NCBI GenBank assembly: GCA_002336975.1
Contig: DDFA01000120.1
Location: forward strand, 4,818-11,707
Length of the DNA stretch: 6,890 nt
Reading direction: 5' to 3'
Source of the DNA: Phyllobacteriaceae bacterium UBA1940
GTDB lineage: Bacteria; Pseudomonadota; Alphaproteobacteria; Rhizobiales; Rhizobiaceae
Shown here one piece after another: positions 1-5,568 of this stretch. The stretch's first letter is position 1; the number at the start of each line of letters is the position of its first letter. A model generated the notes under the pieces. That model was not told where the DNA came from. It saw only the letters and a program-made list of their open reading frames with translations, and did not search any database. Position numbers and translations under genes: made by a program.

Positions 1-451
1 AGCCGAGGATGATGATCAGGAACATGAACGTCATCACCACTTCGGTGATCAGGGCCGACATCATCGAATATTTGCCCGGCGACGCATCGCCATAGCCATT
101 GGAGGCAAAGCCGCCGACGCCGGCGAAACCGGCCTTGCCGCTGACGATCAGGTACAGAACGCCGGCCGCAACGATGGCGGCGAGCACCTGCGCCACGATG
201 TAGGGAATGAGGTCGGACGGCTTGAGTTTTCCGGCCATCGCCATGCCGACGGACACCGCCGGGTTGAAATGACCGCCCGAAATTCCGCCCACGGCATAGG
301 CCATGGTCAGCACGGTGAGGCCGAACGCCAGCGCGACGCCGAGCAGGCCGATGCCCACATCCGGGAAGGCGGCGGAAATCACCGCCGAACCGCACCCTCC
401 CAAAACGAGCCAGAACGTGCCGAAAAATTCGGCGAAAAGACGTTTTTGCAT
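1..451 (-). CDS. aqpZ: Aquaporin Z, water channel (N-terminal 150 codons; C-terminus beyond window edge)
   Basis: This is an inner-membrane MIP-family channel for rapid osmotic water flow. The minus-strand translation begins [20 protein letters not shown] and closely tracks E. coli AqpZ along its whole visible length. It shows the first half of the fold: TM1 (about 7-28), TM2 (35-55), the half-helix loop carrying the first pore motif N63-P64-A65 within [11 protein letters not shown]3 (about 82-102), the [13 protein letters not shown] loop C, and the start of TM4. Phe43, at the position of the AqpZ aromatic/arginine filter phenylalanine, is present. The second NPA motif and the His/Arg filter residues lie off the edge, so about 80 of roughly 230 residues are missing. 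The start at 449-451 follows a GAGGGG ribosome-binding site. The gene is divergent from the helicase, and a LexA-like GAAC-N7-GAAC element sits 87-101 bases upstream of its start. AqpZ rather than GlpF is well supported by the overall match. Confidence 0.94.
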   Translation of the reverse strand, partial: MQKRLFAEFFGTFWLVLGGCGSAVISAAFPDVGIGLLGVALAFGLTVLTMAYAVGGISGGHFNPAVSVGMAMAGKLKPSDLIPYIVAQVLAAIVAAGVLYLIVSGKAGFAGVGGFASNGYGDASPGKYSMMSALITEVVMTFMFLIIILG

Positions 452-537
452 GGTCCCCTCTCAAGGTTGAGCGAGCCGCCCGGCCGTGATCCCCCGGGCC
501 AACGAACTCGCAAGGCTGACTTTGGGGAAAACTGTAT

Positions 538-552
538 GAACCGAAGATGAAC
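538..552 (-). promoter_or_regulatory. LexA-type direct repeat (GAAC-N7-GAAC) upstream of aqpZ
   Basis: The plus strand reads GAACCGAAGATGAAC, an exact match to the GAAC-N7-GAAC (equally GTTC-N7-GTTC) core known for LexA in Alphaproteobacteria. It lies 87-101 bases upstream of the aqpZ start codon and next to a CATACA string on the minus strand that could be part of a -10 element. The sequence match is direct. Binding by LexA and any effect on aqpZ are inferred. Confidence 0.45.
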
Positions 553-683
553 GATCCGACGGATCGAGCCTGTTCCATTTCAGAACAATTTGGTTAACGC
601 CGCGCGCCGACGCCTCCGCGTCTCGACCGTCCCGGCATGGCCGCTATGCGTCGCCGCGGCCGGCGACCACAACATGTTGTGGC

Positions 684-698
684 GAACGGACCGGGAAC
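684..698 (-). promoter_or_regulatory. LexA-type direct repeat (GAAC-N7-GAAC) in module copy 1
   Basis: The plus strand reads GAACGGACCGGGAAC, an exact 8/8 match to the alphaproteobacterial LexA core. It is 14 bases from the start of the CAACATGTTG palindrome, the same offset as the near match in copy 2. The GC-rich spacer is less typical of a strong operator, so function is uncertain. Confidence 0.4.
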
Positions 699-711
699 CT
701 GGCGCGATCGC

Positions 712-733
712 TGATTCGTCGATGATTCGTTCC
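712..733 (+). repeat. Two tandem 11-mers containing GANTC sites
   Basis: The units are TGATTCGTCGA and TGATTCGTTCC in perfect tandem. Each contains a GATTC, a target of the CcrM-type GANTC methyltransferase of Alphaproteobacteria, so two potential methylation sites sit one helical turn apart. The pair recurs with a single mismatch at 995-1016. Confidence 0.7.
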
Positions 734-966
734 GGCTTTGAGCCGATCGTTAACGCAAACCGGGCGCCGCCGCCGAAAAGCCTTGGGAATATGCAAGGAG
801 TTGTAAACGAAGTCACAACCGCGCCGGCGCGCCGGCCTGGCCGTGGCCGCGGAACCTGGCCGGACGGCTGCAAAAGGTTAACGGCCACGCAAAAATCGCT
901 GCGGACGGCGTTGGAGCGATTCACGATCTGGTTGGTGAAAGCCGATTCAAATCAACATGTTGCGTG

Positions 967-981
967 GAACATAACATGAAT
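967..981 (-). promoter_or_regulatory. Near-match LexA-type repeat (GAAC-N7-GAAT)
   Basis: The plus strand reads GAACATAACATGAAT, 7 of 8 core bases, with an AT-rich spacer. It occupies the position in module copy 2 that corresponds to the exact match at 684-698 in copy 1. Confidence 0.3.
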
Positions 982-994
982 GTGGTCGAGTCAG

Positions 995-1027
995 TGATTC
1001 GTCGCTGATTCGTTCCAGACTCGTTCT
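995..1027 (+). repeat. Three tandem 11-mers with GANTC sites
   Basis: The units are TGATTCGTCGC, TGATTCGTTCC and AGACTCGTTCT, giving three GANTC sites at an 11-bp period (996, 1007, 1018). A further GAGTC lies just upstream at 988-992. The last two units together create the GTTC-N7-GTTC element at 1012-1026. An 11-bp period places each unit on the same face of the helix. Confidence 0.7.
1012..1026 (+). promoter_or_regulatory. LexA-type direct repeat (GTTC-N7-GTTC) upstream of the helicase
   Basis: GTTCCAGACTCGTTC is an exact match to the alphaproteobacterial SOS-box core. It lies about 37 bases upstream of the putative -35 element and 108 bases upstream of the helicase start. Two explanations compete: a true LexA operator, or a by-product of the 11-mer array in which it sits. 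It is a little far from the candidate promoter for classical repression. Confidence 0.4.
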
Positions 1028-1063
1028 GGTTGTTAATTGCAGCGCCGATTTCGCCGCGCGCCG

Positions 1064-1090
1064 TTGTCCCGCTGCCTGGACAGCCTATAT
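1064..1090 (+). promoter_or_regulatory. Candidate sigma70-type promoter for the helicase gene
   Basis: TTGTCC (1064-1069) is separated by 15 bases from CTATAT (1085-1090), which equals the -10 consensus often seen in rhizobia. The spacing is shorter than the ideal 17, and shifting the -10 to TATATG gives 16. A transcript starting near 1097 would include the AAGG ribosome-binding site and the ATG at 1134 but exclude the ATG at 1089, which falls inside this -10. Confidence 0.35.
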
Positions 1091-1133
1091 GGTTGGAACG
1101 CGCCAATGGCGGCTTTCGCGCCCAAGGCGACCA

Positions 1134-4100
1134 ATGTCGGACGACCTGCTTCGGATGAATGTTTCCCCCAGACCGAAAGACGCAATGATCTTGTCGGGCC
1201 GCGGCGTCACCGCCGTGCTGGGGCCGACAAATACCGGCAAGACCCACCTCGCCATCGAGCGCATGGTCGCCCATTCCTCCGGCGTCATCGGCCTGCCGCT
1301 GCGGCTGCTGGCGCGCGAGGTGTTCAACCGGGTGGTCGACAAGGTCGGCGCAGCCAATGTCGCGCTGGTCACCGGCGAGGAAAAAATCCAGCCGCCCGGC
1401 GCACGTTACGTCGTGTGCACCGTGGAGGCGATGCCGCGCGAGACCAAGGCGGCCTTTGTCGCGATCGACGAGGTGCAGCTCGCCAACGACCTGGAACGCG
1501 GCCACATTTTCACCGACCGCATCCTCAACCTGCGCGGCCGCGACGAGACGCTGCTGCTGGGCGCCGGCACGATGCGCGGCATTCTCGAGCAGACCTTGCG
1601 CGGCATTTCGGTGGTCAGCCGCCCGCGCATGTCGCATCTCGCCTATGCCGGACAGAAGAAGATGACGCGGCTGCCGCGCCGTTCGGCCGTGGTGGCGTTT
1701 TCGGCTGACGAGGTCTACGCCATCGGCGAACTGATCCGCCGCCAGCGCGGCGGCGTCGCGGTGGTGCTCGGCGCGCTGAGCCCCCGCACCCGCAACAAGC
1801 AGGTTGAGCTCTACCAGTCCGGCGACGTCGACTTTCTGGTCGCCACCGACGCCATCGGCATGGGCCTCAATCTCGACGTCGACCATGTCGCCTTCGCCCA
1901 GAACCGGAAATTCGACGGCTATCAGTACCGCGACCTGTCGGCGGCCGAACTCGGCCAGATCGCCGGCCGCGCCGGCCGCCATGTGCGCGACGGCACGTTC
2001 GGCGTCACAGGCCAGGCCCCGCCGCTCGACGAGGCGATGATCGAGAAGATCGAGGGACACGACTTCGATCCGGTGAGGGTGCTGCAATGGCGCACGCCCG
2101 ACTTCGACTTCTCCTCGCTCGACGCGCTGCGCCGCTCGATCGAAACCGTTCCGGTGGTCGAGGGGCTGACCAAGGCCCTGCCGGCGGTCGACCAGCGCGC
2201 GCTCGAGCATCTGGCCGGCGATCCCGCGATCAGCGCGCTGGCGACGAACCGCCGGCGCGTTGCGCTGCTGTGGGACGCCTGCGCCCTGCCCGACTACCGC
2301 CGCGTCGCGCCGGCGCAGCACGCCGAGCTGATCGGCTCGATCTTCCAGGACCTCGCCCGCCGCGGCCATGTCGACGAAACCTACATGGCCGAACAGGTGC
2401 GGCGCGCCGATTCAGCCGACGGCGACATCGACACGTTGTCGCATCGCATCGCCCAGATCAGGACCTGGACGTTTGTTTCCCATCGCCCCGGCTGGCTTGC
2501 CGATCCGTCACACTGGCAGGAGAAAACGCGGGAGATTGAAGATCGCTTGTCGGATGCGCTGCATGAACGGTTGACGAAACGCTTCGTTGATCGCAGGACA
2601 TCCGTACTTATGAGGCGCTTGAGAGAGAACTCGATGCTCGAAGCCGAAATCAGCCCAGCCGGCAGTGTCACCGTCGAGGGCCACCACGTTGGGGAGCTGC
2701 AGGGCTTCCGCTTCACCGTCGACGCCAGCGCCGGCGGCGAGGACGGCAAGGCCGTGCGCGCGGCCGCCCAGAAGGCGCTGGCCGCCGAATTCGAAAGTCG
2801 CGCCGACAGGTTTGCGGTCGCCGCCAATGGCGACTTCGCGCTCGCCCATGACGGCATCGTCCGCTGGCTCGGCCAGCCGGTCGCGACGCTGACCGACACC
2901 GACGACATTTTGAAGCCCCGCGCCATCCTGCTGGCCGACGAACAGCTGACCGGCCCGACGCGCGACAAGGTGGCCGAGCGCCTCGATCGCTATGTCGGCT
3001 ACCAGGTCGACAGCCAGCTGAAGCCGCTGGTGGATATGAGGAATGCCGATCAGTTGTCCGGCATCGCCCGCGGCGTCGCCTTCCGGCTGGTCGAGAATCT
3101 CGGCCTGATCGACCGGCGCGAGATCGCCGACGACATCAAGTCGCTCGACCAGGAATCGCGCGCCGCCTTGCGTCGCCTCGGCGTGCGCTTCGGCGCCTAT
3201 CACATATTCCTGCCCGCGCTGCTGAAGCCGGCGCCGGCCAATCTGGTGACGCTGCTGTGGGCGCTGAAGAACGACGGCAAGGACAAGCCGGGTTTTGGCG
3301 ATGTCGTCCACGCGCTTGCGGCGGGCCGCACCTCGGTCGTCGTCGACCAGAGCTTTGACCGCGCCTTCTACAAGCTCGCCGGCTATCGCACGCTCGGACG
3401 CCGCGCCGTGCGCGTCGATATTCTGGAGCGCCTGGCCGACCTGATCCGTCCCGCCCTGGCGTGGAAGCCCGGCGTCGGCGCGCGTCCCGACGGCGGCTAT
3501 GACGGCGGCGCATTCATGGTGACGCCGCAGATGATGTCGATCCTCGGCGCTTCGCCCGCCGACATGGAAGAGATTCTCAAGGGGCTGGGCTATCGCGGCG
3601 AGCCGAAACTGCCGGCCGAGATCGCCAGACGCATGGCCGATGTCGACGCCCGCGCCGAAGCGCAAAAGGCCGCGGCGGCCGCAGCAGCCGCCCCCATTGG
3701 GGAGACGCAGCAGCCGGCATCGGACGAGGCGGCGGCCGAAGAGACCACGGCGAATGAAATCGCCGAGGTCGTCGACACGGGCGTCGTGATTGCGGCGGGG
3801 CCGCTTCCCGAGGCGGCAATCGCCATTGCCCCGGTGACGTCGGACGAGGCGCAAGAGGCCGAAGACGCAGCAGGCGCCGACGATGCGGGCGCGAACGACA
3901 GCTCGCCGATGGCGGCGGACGCGATTGCGCCGGTCGCGGAAGCGATCACCGCCGAAACGCCGGCGGGCGAGGCGCCCGCAGTGACGGCCGAAGCCGCCGA
4001 GGAACCAAAGCCGGTGCTGATCTGGCGGCCCGGCCGCTTCGACGGCAATCGACGTCACGGCCGCGACCAGCAGCGCGGCGGTCGCCGCCGCCAGGGCGGC

Positions 4101-4454
4101 GAACAAAGCGAGCAGGCGGCGCAGGATGGCCAGCGCCCCGACGGGCAGAAAAAGGGCGGCCAGCGCCGCGGCGGCCGCAACGCCGGCAAGAAGGACGAGA
4201 CGCCGCAGGAGCCAAAGGTTCTGTGGCGCGCCAGCGATCCCCGGCCCGGCCGGCCGCCGCGCGCCGACGGCGACGGTCGTGGCGAACAGCCGCGCCGCGA
4301 AAACCGTGGTCCGCGCCGCGACGACAAGGGCCCGCGCAAGGACGATCGCGCGCCGCGCAATTTCGAGGCCGGGCCGAAGCGCGACGCCGGCAAGCTCGAC
4401 CCGGATTCGCCGTTCGCCAAACTGGCGGCGCTGCGCGACCAGTTGCGCAAATAG
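1134..4454 (+). CDS. SUV3-like DExH RNA helicase with long Ala/Glu- and Arg/Gly-rich C-terminal tail
   Basis: This is an ATP-dependent superfamily 2 helicase of the Ski2/SUV3 type, the family that gave mitochondria SUV3, an RNA-degradation helicase. In a 1106-residue product the motifs are: Walker A GPTNTGKT (30-37), PLRLLAREV (55-63), TGEEK (80-84), Walker B as D112-E113-V114-Q115, GAGT (143-146), motif V ATDAIGMGLNL (237-247) and motif VI QIAGRAGR (275-282). A helical C-terminal region follows, with a conserved-looking RFVDRRTSVLMRRLRE stretch (about 483-498). From about residue 836 the chain becomes Ala/Glu-rich, then from about 968 Arg/Gly-rich, ending in DPDSPFAKLAALRDQLRK. The tail carries two similar short motifs, VLIWRPGR (961-968) and VLWR (ending near 1032). 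The tail is probably disordered and RNA-binding, comparable in character to RNase E tails (inference). I chose ATG 1134 because AAGG at 1124-1127 precedes it; an in-frame ATG at 1089 would add 15 residues but has no ribosome-binding site. It is probably cytoplasmic, and its partners are unknown. Confidence 0.9.
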   Translation: MSDDLLRMNVSPRPKDAMILSGRGVTAVLGPTNTGKTHLAIERMVAHSSGVIGLPLRLLAREVFNRVVDKVGAANVALVTGEEKIQPPGARYVVCTVEAMPRETKAAFVAIDEVQLANDLERGHIFTDRILNLRGRDETLLLGAGTMRGILEQTLRGISVVSRPRMSHLAYAGQKKMTRLPRRSAVVAFSADEVYAIGELIRRQRGGVAVVLGALSPRTRNKQVELYQSGDVDFLVATDAIGMGLNLDVDHVAFAQNRKFDGYQYRDLSAAELGQIAGRAGRHVRDGTFGVTGQAPPLDEAMIEKIEGHDFDPVRVLQWRTPDFDFSSLDALRRSIETVPVVEGLTKALPAVDQRALEHLAGDPAISALATNRRRVALLWDACALPDYRRVAPAQHAELIGSIFQDLARRGHVDETYMAEQVRRADSADGDIDTLSHRIAQIRTWTFVSHRPGWLADPSHWQEKTREIEDRLSDALHERLTKRFVDRRTSVLMRRLRENSMLEAEISPAGSVTVEGHHVGELQGFRFTVDASAGGEDGKAVRAAAQKALAAEFESRADRFAVAANGDFALAHDGIVRWLGQPVATLTDTDDILKPRAILLADEQLTGPTRDKVAERLDRYVGYQVDSQLKPLVDMRNADQLSGIARGVAFRLVENLGLIDRREIADDIKSLDQESRAALRRLGVRFGAYHIFLPALLKPAPANLVTLLWALKNDGKDKPGFGDVVHALAAGRTSVVVDQSFDRAFYKLAGYRTLGRRAVRVDILERLADLIRPALAWKPGVGARPDGGYDGGAFMVTPQMMSILGASPADMEEILKGLGYRGEPKLPAEIARRMADVDARAEAQKAAAAAAAAPIGETQQPASDEAAAEETTANEIAEVVDTGVVIAAGPLPEAAIAIAPVTSDEAQEAEDAAGADDAGANDSSPMAADAIAPVAEAITAETPAGEAPAVTAEAAEEPKPVLIWRPGRFDGNRRHGRDQQRGGRRRQGGEQSEQAAQDGQRPDGQKKGGQRRGGRNAGKKDETPQEPKVLWRASDPRPGRPPRADGDGRGEQPRRENRGPRRDDKGPRKDDRAPRNFEAGPKRDAGKLDPDSPFAKLAALRDQLRK

Positions 4455-4487
4455 GCGGCGGCGTTCCGCTCTGTCCATGCGCGACCT

Positions 4488-4590
4488 GACGCCCCCGCCG
4501 TTTACCCGTCCTCACGAGAGGGGGAGAGGCGCGAGCATATCGGAATCCCCCTTCCCCTTCCGGGGAGGGGTACGGGGTGGGGGTAAGGCG
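4488..4590. repeat. Palindromic intergenic repeat (REP/RPE-like) between helicase and S4 gene
   Basis: The stretch is C-rich then G-rich and folds back on itself. The left arm at about 4488-4513 pairs imperfectly with 4562-4586, and the run at 4516-4529 (GAGAGGGGGAGAGG) can pair with CCCCCTTCCCC near 4547-4557. The most stable part is a hairpin with stem 4549-4557 / 4562-4570, 9 bp including one G-T pair, and loop TTCC. In translation it reads like the PYPSPEGEGG-type peptides that dispersed bacterial intergenic palindromes produce when annotated as protein. No U-tract follows, so it is not a classical terminator. The exact borders are uncertain. Confidence 0.6.
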
Positions 4591-4626
4591 GCACAATCCG
4601 CGACCACGAGAGGCAGGCGCTAGACA

Positions 4627-5004
4627 ATGGTCGCCGCCGGCAGCCAGCGCATCGACAAATGGCTGTTTTTCGCGCGCGTTGTGAAATCGCGTTCGCTCGC
4701 CCAAAAACTTGTCGCCTCGGGCGCCGTGCGCATCAATTCGGTCAAGACCGACCTGCCCGCCGCTACCGTCATGCTCGGCGACGGCGTGACCATCACGCTG
4801 GAGCGCCGCGTCATCGTCTACCGCGTGCTCGCCCCCGGAATCCGTCGCGGCCCCGCCGAGGAAGCGCGGAAACTCTATGAAGACCTGACGCCGCCGCCCG
4901 CGCCGGCGGAGCCCAAGCAAGCGGCGCGCGAACCTGGCGCAGGACGGCCGACCAAGCGCGAGCGCCGGGCGCTCGATCGCTGGCTGGAACCCGGCGACGA
5001 CTGA
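4627..5004 (+). CDS. S4-domain RNA-binding protein, Hsp15 (HslR)-like
   Basis: This small basic cytoplasmic protein (125 residues) has an N-terminal S4 fold. The S4 signature covers residues 8-58: R8-I-D-K-W-L at the start, [18 protein letters not shown] (20-37), and GDGVTITL (51-58). The C-terminal part has [14 protein letters not shown] (106-119), resembling the GRP-basic tail of Hsp15. E. coli Hsp15 binds 50S subunits carrying stalled nascent chains, so a ribosome-recycling or quality-control role is plausible here but inferred from homology. The product is close to the usual Hsp15 length of about 130 residues. The ATG at 4627 is preceded by GAGAGG (4608-4613) and AGG (4615-4617), both rather weakly spaced. 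It lies 172 bases after the helicase, with the palindromic repeat between them, and may be co-transcribed. Confidence 0.88.
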   Translation: MVAAGSQRIDKWLFFARVVKSRSLAQKLVASGAVRINSVKTDLPAATVMLGDGVTITLERRVIVYRVLAPGIRRGPAEEARKLYEDLTPPPAPAEPKQAAREPGAGRPTKRERRALDRWLEPGDD

Positions 5005-5020
5005 CGCGCGAGGGCGCAAA

Positions 5021-5039
5021 CTGGAATCCTGTTCTCCAG
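5021..5039. promoter_or_regulatory. Dyad symmetry upstream of fdxA
   Basis: CTGGA (5021-5025) and TCCAG (5035-5039) are inverted around a 9-base centre, directly after the S4 gene and 88 bases before the fdxA start. It could be an operator or a weak hairpin. The arms are short, so chance is a real possibility. Confidence 0.2.
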
Positions 5040-5126
5040 ATGCGGCAAAACGCGGCAATGCGCCCCTTGCGCCGCCAGCCCAATGAAGCTACGCCACGGT
5101 CGCTTTCGACTGCCCGGAGCCATCCG

Positions 5127-5465
5127 ATGACCTATGTCGTCACCGACAATTGCATCAAATGCAAATATATGGACTGCATTGAAGTCTGCCCCGTGGACTG
5201 TTTCTACGAGGGCGAGAACATGCTGGTCATCCATCCGGACGAATGCATCGATTGCGGCGTGTGCGAACCGGAATGCCCGGCCGACGCGATCAAGCCGGAC
5301 ACCGAGCCCGGGCTCGACCGTTGGCTGAAGATCAATGCCGACTTTGCGGTGACCTGGCCCAACATCACCCAGAAGGGCGTGCCGCCCGAAGACGCCAAGG
5401 AATTCGACGGCGAGACCGGCAAGTTCGAGAAATATTTCTCCCCCGAACCCGGCAAGGGTGACTGA
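5127..5465 (+). CDS. fdxA: Seven-iron ferredoxin FdxA ([3Fe-4S] + [4Fe-4S])
   Basis: This 112-residue soluble electron carrier is very similar to Azotobacter vinelandii ferredoxin I from its first residues ([16 protein letters not shown]). Nine cysteines are visible: 9, 12, 17, 21, 25, 40, 43, 46, 50. By analogy with ferredoxin I, C9, C17 and C50 bind the 3Fe-4S cluster, C21, C40, C43 and C46 bind the 4Fe-4S cluster, and C12 and C25 are non-ligand. The downstream WPNIT (77-81) and the extended C-terminal half are typical of the long FdxA class, not of short clostridial 2[4Fe-4S] ferredoxins. CGGAG at 5115-5119 stands 7 bases before the ATG and decides the start; the in-frame extension back to 5040 encodes nothing family-like. 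Its electron donor and acceptor cannot be told from the sequence. It sits between the S4 gene and carD. Confidence 0.95.
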   Translation: MTYVVTDNCIKCKYMDCIEVCPVDCFYEGENMLVIHPDECIDCGVCEPECPADAIKPDTEPGLDRWLKINADFAVTWPNITQKGVPPEDAKEFDGETGKFEKYFSPEPGKGD

Positions 5466-5477
5466 CGTTAGACCCCC

Positions 5478-5498
5478 GGCGCGATTAACCGTCGCGCC
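5478..5498 (+). terminator. Possible weak terminator hairpin after fdxA
   Basis: GGCGCGA (5478-5484) and TCGCGCC (5492-5498) form a perfect 7-bp stem with loop TTAACCG, starting 12 bases after the fdxA stop. No T-tract follows, so efficient intrinsic termination is doubtful. It may instead protect the 3' end of the mRNA. Confidence 0.3.
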
Positions 5499-5507
5499 TG
5501 TCCGGCC

Positions 5508-5532
5508 GCCGCAATCCGTTCGCGGTTGCGGC
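5508..5532 (+). other. Second hairpin after fdxA, with TTCG loop
   Basis: GCCGCAA (5508-5514) pairs with TTGCGGC (5526-5532). Inside it, CCG and CGG close on a TTCG loop, with T5515 bulged, giving a compact 10-bp stem in RNA. It is followed by AAAACC and not by a T-run, so it is an RNA stability or processing element more likely than an intrinsic terminator. Confidence 0.35.
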
Positions 5533-5543
5533 AAAACCTTGAT

Positions 5544-5568
5544 TTGCGTACGAAATTATGTTACGCAA
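5544..5568. promoter_or_regulatory. Operator-like inverted repeat upstream of carD
   Basis: TTGCGTA (5544-5550) and TACGCAA (5562-5568) are exact inverted repeats around an 11-base AT-rich centre. Allowing a one-base bulge, the outer arms extend to GATT/AATC. The size and AT-rich middle are those of a dimeric regulator's site. I do not recognise the regulator, and it does not fit the RirA (TGA-N9-TCA) or FNR (TTGAT-N4-ATCAA) patterns. Confidence 0.35.

Larger units (their letters stand above)
670..755. repeat. Copy 1 of a duplicated ~86-bp non-coding module
   Basis: Elements in order: the palindrome CAACATGTTG (670-679, embedded in a perfect 16-bp palindrome at 667-682), GAAC-N7-GAAC (684-698), two tandem 11-mers (712-733), and GTTAACG (749-755). 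The same elements recur in the same order and at exactly the same spacing in copy 2, 283 bases downstream. By hand alignment about 57 of 86 positions are identical, with no gaps, and the identity is concentrated in the named elements. This looks like a diverged duplication in which short protein-binding sites were kept. Confidence 0.65.
953..1038. repeat. Copy 2 of the duplicated ~86-bp non-coding module
   Basis: Collinear with copy 1: CAACATGTTG (953-962), GAAC-N7-GAAT (967-981), the 11-mer array (995 onward) and GTTAA (1032-1036), all shifted by exactly 283 bases. This copy is closer to the helicase gene, ending 95 bases before its chosen start. A third 11-mer follows the two shared ones here but is not recognisable in copy 1. 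Confidence 0.65.
452..1133. other. Long divergent intergenic region (682 bp) with dense ordered repeats
   Basis: No convincing gene lies here. The two open frames in it (580-924 minus and 590-979 plus, the latter opening with TTG) lack recognisable domains and credible ribosome-binding sites. The region carries the upstream signals of both aqpZ and the helicase. It contains three exact GAAC/GTTC 11-bp-phase direct repeats, one near match, eight GANTC sites between 713 and 1022, two arrays of an 11-bp unit, two CAACATGTTG palindromes, a GC-rich 14-bp palindrome at 823-836, and four GTTAA motifs (starting at 593, 749, 877, 1032). Much of this is organised as a module repeated at a 283-bp offset. 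The stretch between the two modules, 756-952, shows no other structure that I can name. Confidence 0.8.

Noticed and set aside
269..550. Plus-strand open frame of 93 codons
   Set aside because: It overlaps the aqpZ start and upstream region on the opposite strand, and the translation is low-complexity without family resemblance.
550..576. EcfG/RpoE2-type general stress promoter for aqpZ (minus-strand GGAAC ... CGTT)
   Set aside because: The spacer is 18 bases, while 16-17 is expected for GGAAC-CGTT promoters, so it is one base too long. I kept it out as a feature.
571..587. TGTTC-N7-GAACA dyad as another LexA site
   Set aside because: It is an inverted repeat, whereas the alphaproteobacterial LexA core is a direct repeat. 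It may be a separate minor site, or chance.
590..979. Possible small gene in the aqpZ-helicase gap
   Set aside because: TTG start, no ribosome-binding site, no recognisable domain, and it runs through palindromes and repeats better explained as regulatory DNA.
452..1133. Chromosomal or plasmid replication origin in the repeat-rich gap
   Set aside because: GANTC sites and 11-bp repeats are suggestive, but no DnaA boxes (TTATCCACA-like) or AT-rich unwinding region were seen, and neither neighbour is a typical origin gene.
2508..4478. Very long open frame on the minus strand (656 codons) opposite the helicase gene, and another of 482 codons at 921-2369
   Set aside because: Both are antisense to a gene with clear helicase motifs. 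Their translations are Arg/Ala/Gly/His-rich with no domain, as expected from high GC and biased third positions.
5040..5126. Longer FdxA product starting at 5040
   Set aside because: The extra 29 residues have no counterpart in the family, and the strong CGGAG site before 5127 matches the usual start.
5041..5537. Shared 11-mer TGCGGCAAAAC upstream of fdxA (5041-5051) and carD (5527-5537)
   Set aside because: Several identical 11-mer pairs are expected by chance in a window of this size.
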